From Rhizobiaceae bacterium UBA1291 (GTDB lineage Bacteria; Pseudomonadota; Alphaproteobacteria; Rhizobiales; Rhizobiaceae): a stretch of DNA of 5,588 bases. Under the pieces are notes generated by a model that did not search any database, was not told where the DNA came from, and was given only the letters and a program-made list of their open reading frames with translations. Below, piece after piece: positions 5,080-5,588 of the stretch. The position numbers and the translations under genes are program-made. Location: positions 519 through 6,106 of the forward strand of contig DBUL01000244.1 of assembly GCA_002307905.1 (NCBI GenBank), in the 5' to 3' direction. Each line of letters starts with the position of its first letter. Position 1 is the first letter of the stretch.

Positions 5080-5588
5080 CAAACATGCTCCTTGAAGATG
5101 TCGGTCGGGGTCTGGACGACCTTGCGGCGCTTGGCACCGAAGAGATCGGTATCCGACGTTCCACCCGAACAACCATTGCCGAAAGAGAAGCCGCAGGAGC
5201 CGCGAACGTCATAGGCGTCCTCGGTCACTTCGCGGTGCGTCGTCGGGATGACGAAGCGGTCCTCGTAATTGGCGATCGCCATGATATGGTACATTTCCTC
5301 GATCATCTCGGCACTCATGCCGACCTTGGCGGCAATTGAGCTGTCGATGACGCCGTCGATCGTCTTCGAGCGCATGTAGGCGCGCATGGCGAGCATACGC
5401 TCAAGCGCCGAAACCACGGGCGCTTCCTTGCCGGCGGTCAGCAGATTGGCAAGATAACGGACCGGGATGCGCAGCGAGCGGACATCCGGCAGGGGGCCGT
5501 CCATGCCGAGCTTGCCCGACTGGGCGGCTGACTGCAGCGGTGAAAGCGGCGGGATGTACCAGACCATCGGCAGCGTGCGGTATTCCGG
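5079..5588 (-). CDS. narH: Respiratory nitrate reductase beta subunit NarH, C-terminal part (5' end outside window)
   Basis: NarH is the iron-sulfur subunit of the membrane-bound, cytoplasm-facing nitrate reductase; it passes electrons from the NarI haems to the molybdenum subunit NarG. Only the last 169 codons are present, and the frame is open to the window edge at 5588, so the methionine at 5567 is internal. The visible part matches the end of the NarH family closely: EYRTLPMVWYIPPLSP at the edge, then SLRIPVRYLANLLTAG, IANYEDRFVIPTTHRE and CGFSFGNGCSGG near the end. As known for the family, the cysteines that hold the Fe-S clusters lie further upstream and are not visible here. The TGA stop shares one base with the narJ ATG (TGATG), indicating translational coupling. 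Identification is near certain; intactness of the missing part cannot be judged. Confidence 0.97.
   Translation of the reverse strand, partial: PEYRTLPMVWYIPPLSPLQSAAQSGKLGMDGPLPDVRSLRIPVRYLANLLTAGKEAPVVSALERMLAMRAYMRSKTIDGVIDSSIAAKVGMSAEMIEEMYHIMAIANYEDRFVIPTTHREVTEDAYDVRGSCGFSFGNGCSGGTSDTDLFGAKRRKVVQTPTDIFKEHV
5088..5093 (-). promoter_or_regulatory. Ribosome binding site that fixes the narJ start
   Basis: AAGGAG on the minus strand, 8 bases before the ATG at 5079, inside the last codons of narH. It supports the 237-residue NarJ over a 31-residue longer reading that starts at 5172. Confidence 0.75.

Overview
The window is the 3' part of a respiratory nitrate reductase operon. Every recognisable gene lies on the minus strand, so transcription runs from the high coordinates to the low ones. 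The DNA is GC-rich with strong third-position GC. The proteins most resemble those of denitrifying Proteobacteria, and the gene style suggests an alphaproteobacterium, possibly Rhizobiales. That placement is an impression from protein flavour and base composition, not a search result.

Layout in order of transcription: the last 169 codons of narH (electron-transfer beta subunit); narJ (chaperone that assembles the molybdenum-containing alpha subunit); narI (membrane cytochrome b gamma subunit with all four haem-ligand histidines); a 305-residue parvulin-type peptidyl-prolyl isomerase without a signal peptide; a 79-base gap holding a long, almost perfect hairpin; a beta-class carbonic anhydrase; a DUF2478-family protein; moaA (first step of molybdenum cofactor synthesis); and finally a damaged small gene that is easy to miss. 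narG would lie upstream, beyond position 5588.

The genes are tightly packed: narH/narJ overlap by 1 base (TGATG), narJ-narI are 11 bases apart, narI-isomerase 4 bases, carbonic anhydrase/DUF2478 overlap by 4 bases (ATGA), DUF2478/moaA by 11 bases, and moaA is followed after 4 bases by the remnant. Only the isomerase-carbonic anhydrase junction is open. narGHJI followed by a PpiC-type isomerase and a dedicated moaA is the order I recall from Pseudomonas denitrifiers. Here a carbonic anhydrase and a DUF2478 protein sit between those two genes.

The genes plausibly work together as one module. NarGHI reduces nitrate at the cytoplasmic face of the membrane using quinol electrons, NarJ and perhaps the isomerase help it fold and take up cofactor, MoaA feeds molybdopterin synthesis, and DUF2478 may serve the molybdenum side. 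The role of the carbonic anhydrase in this setting is not obvious. The most unusual items are the decayed 112-codon gene at 57-394 (reconstructed below), the hairpin at 2663-2703, and the carbonic anhydrase/DUF2478 insertion.
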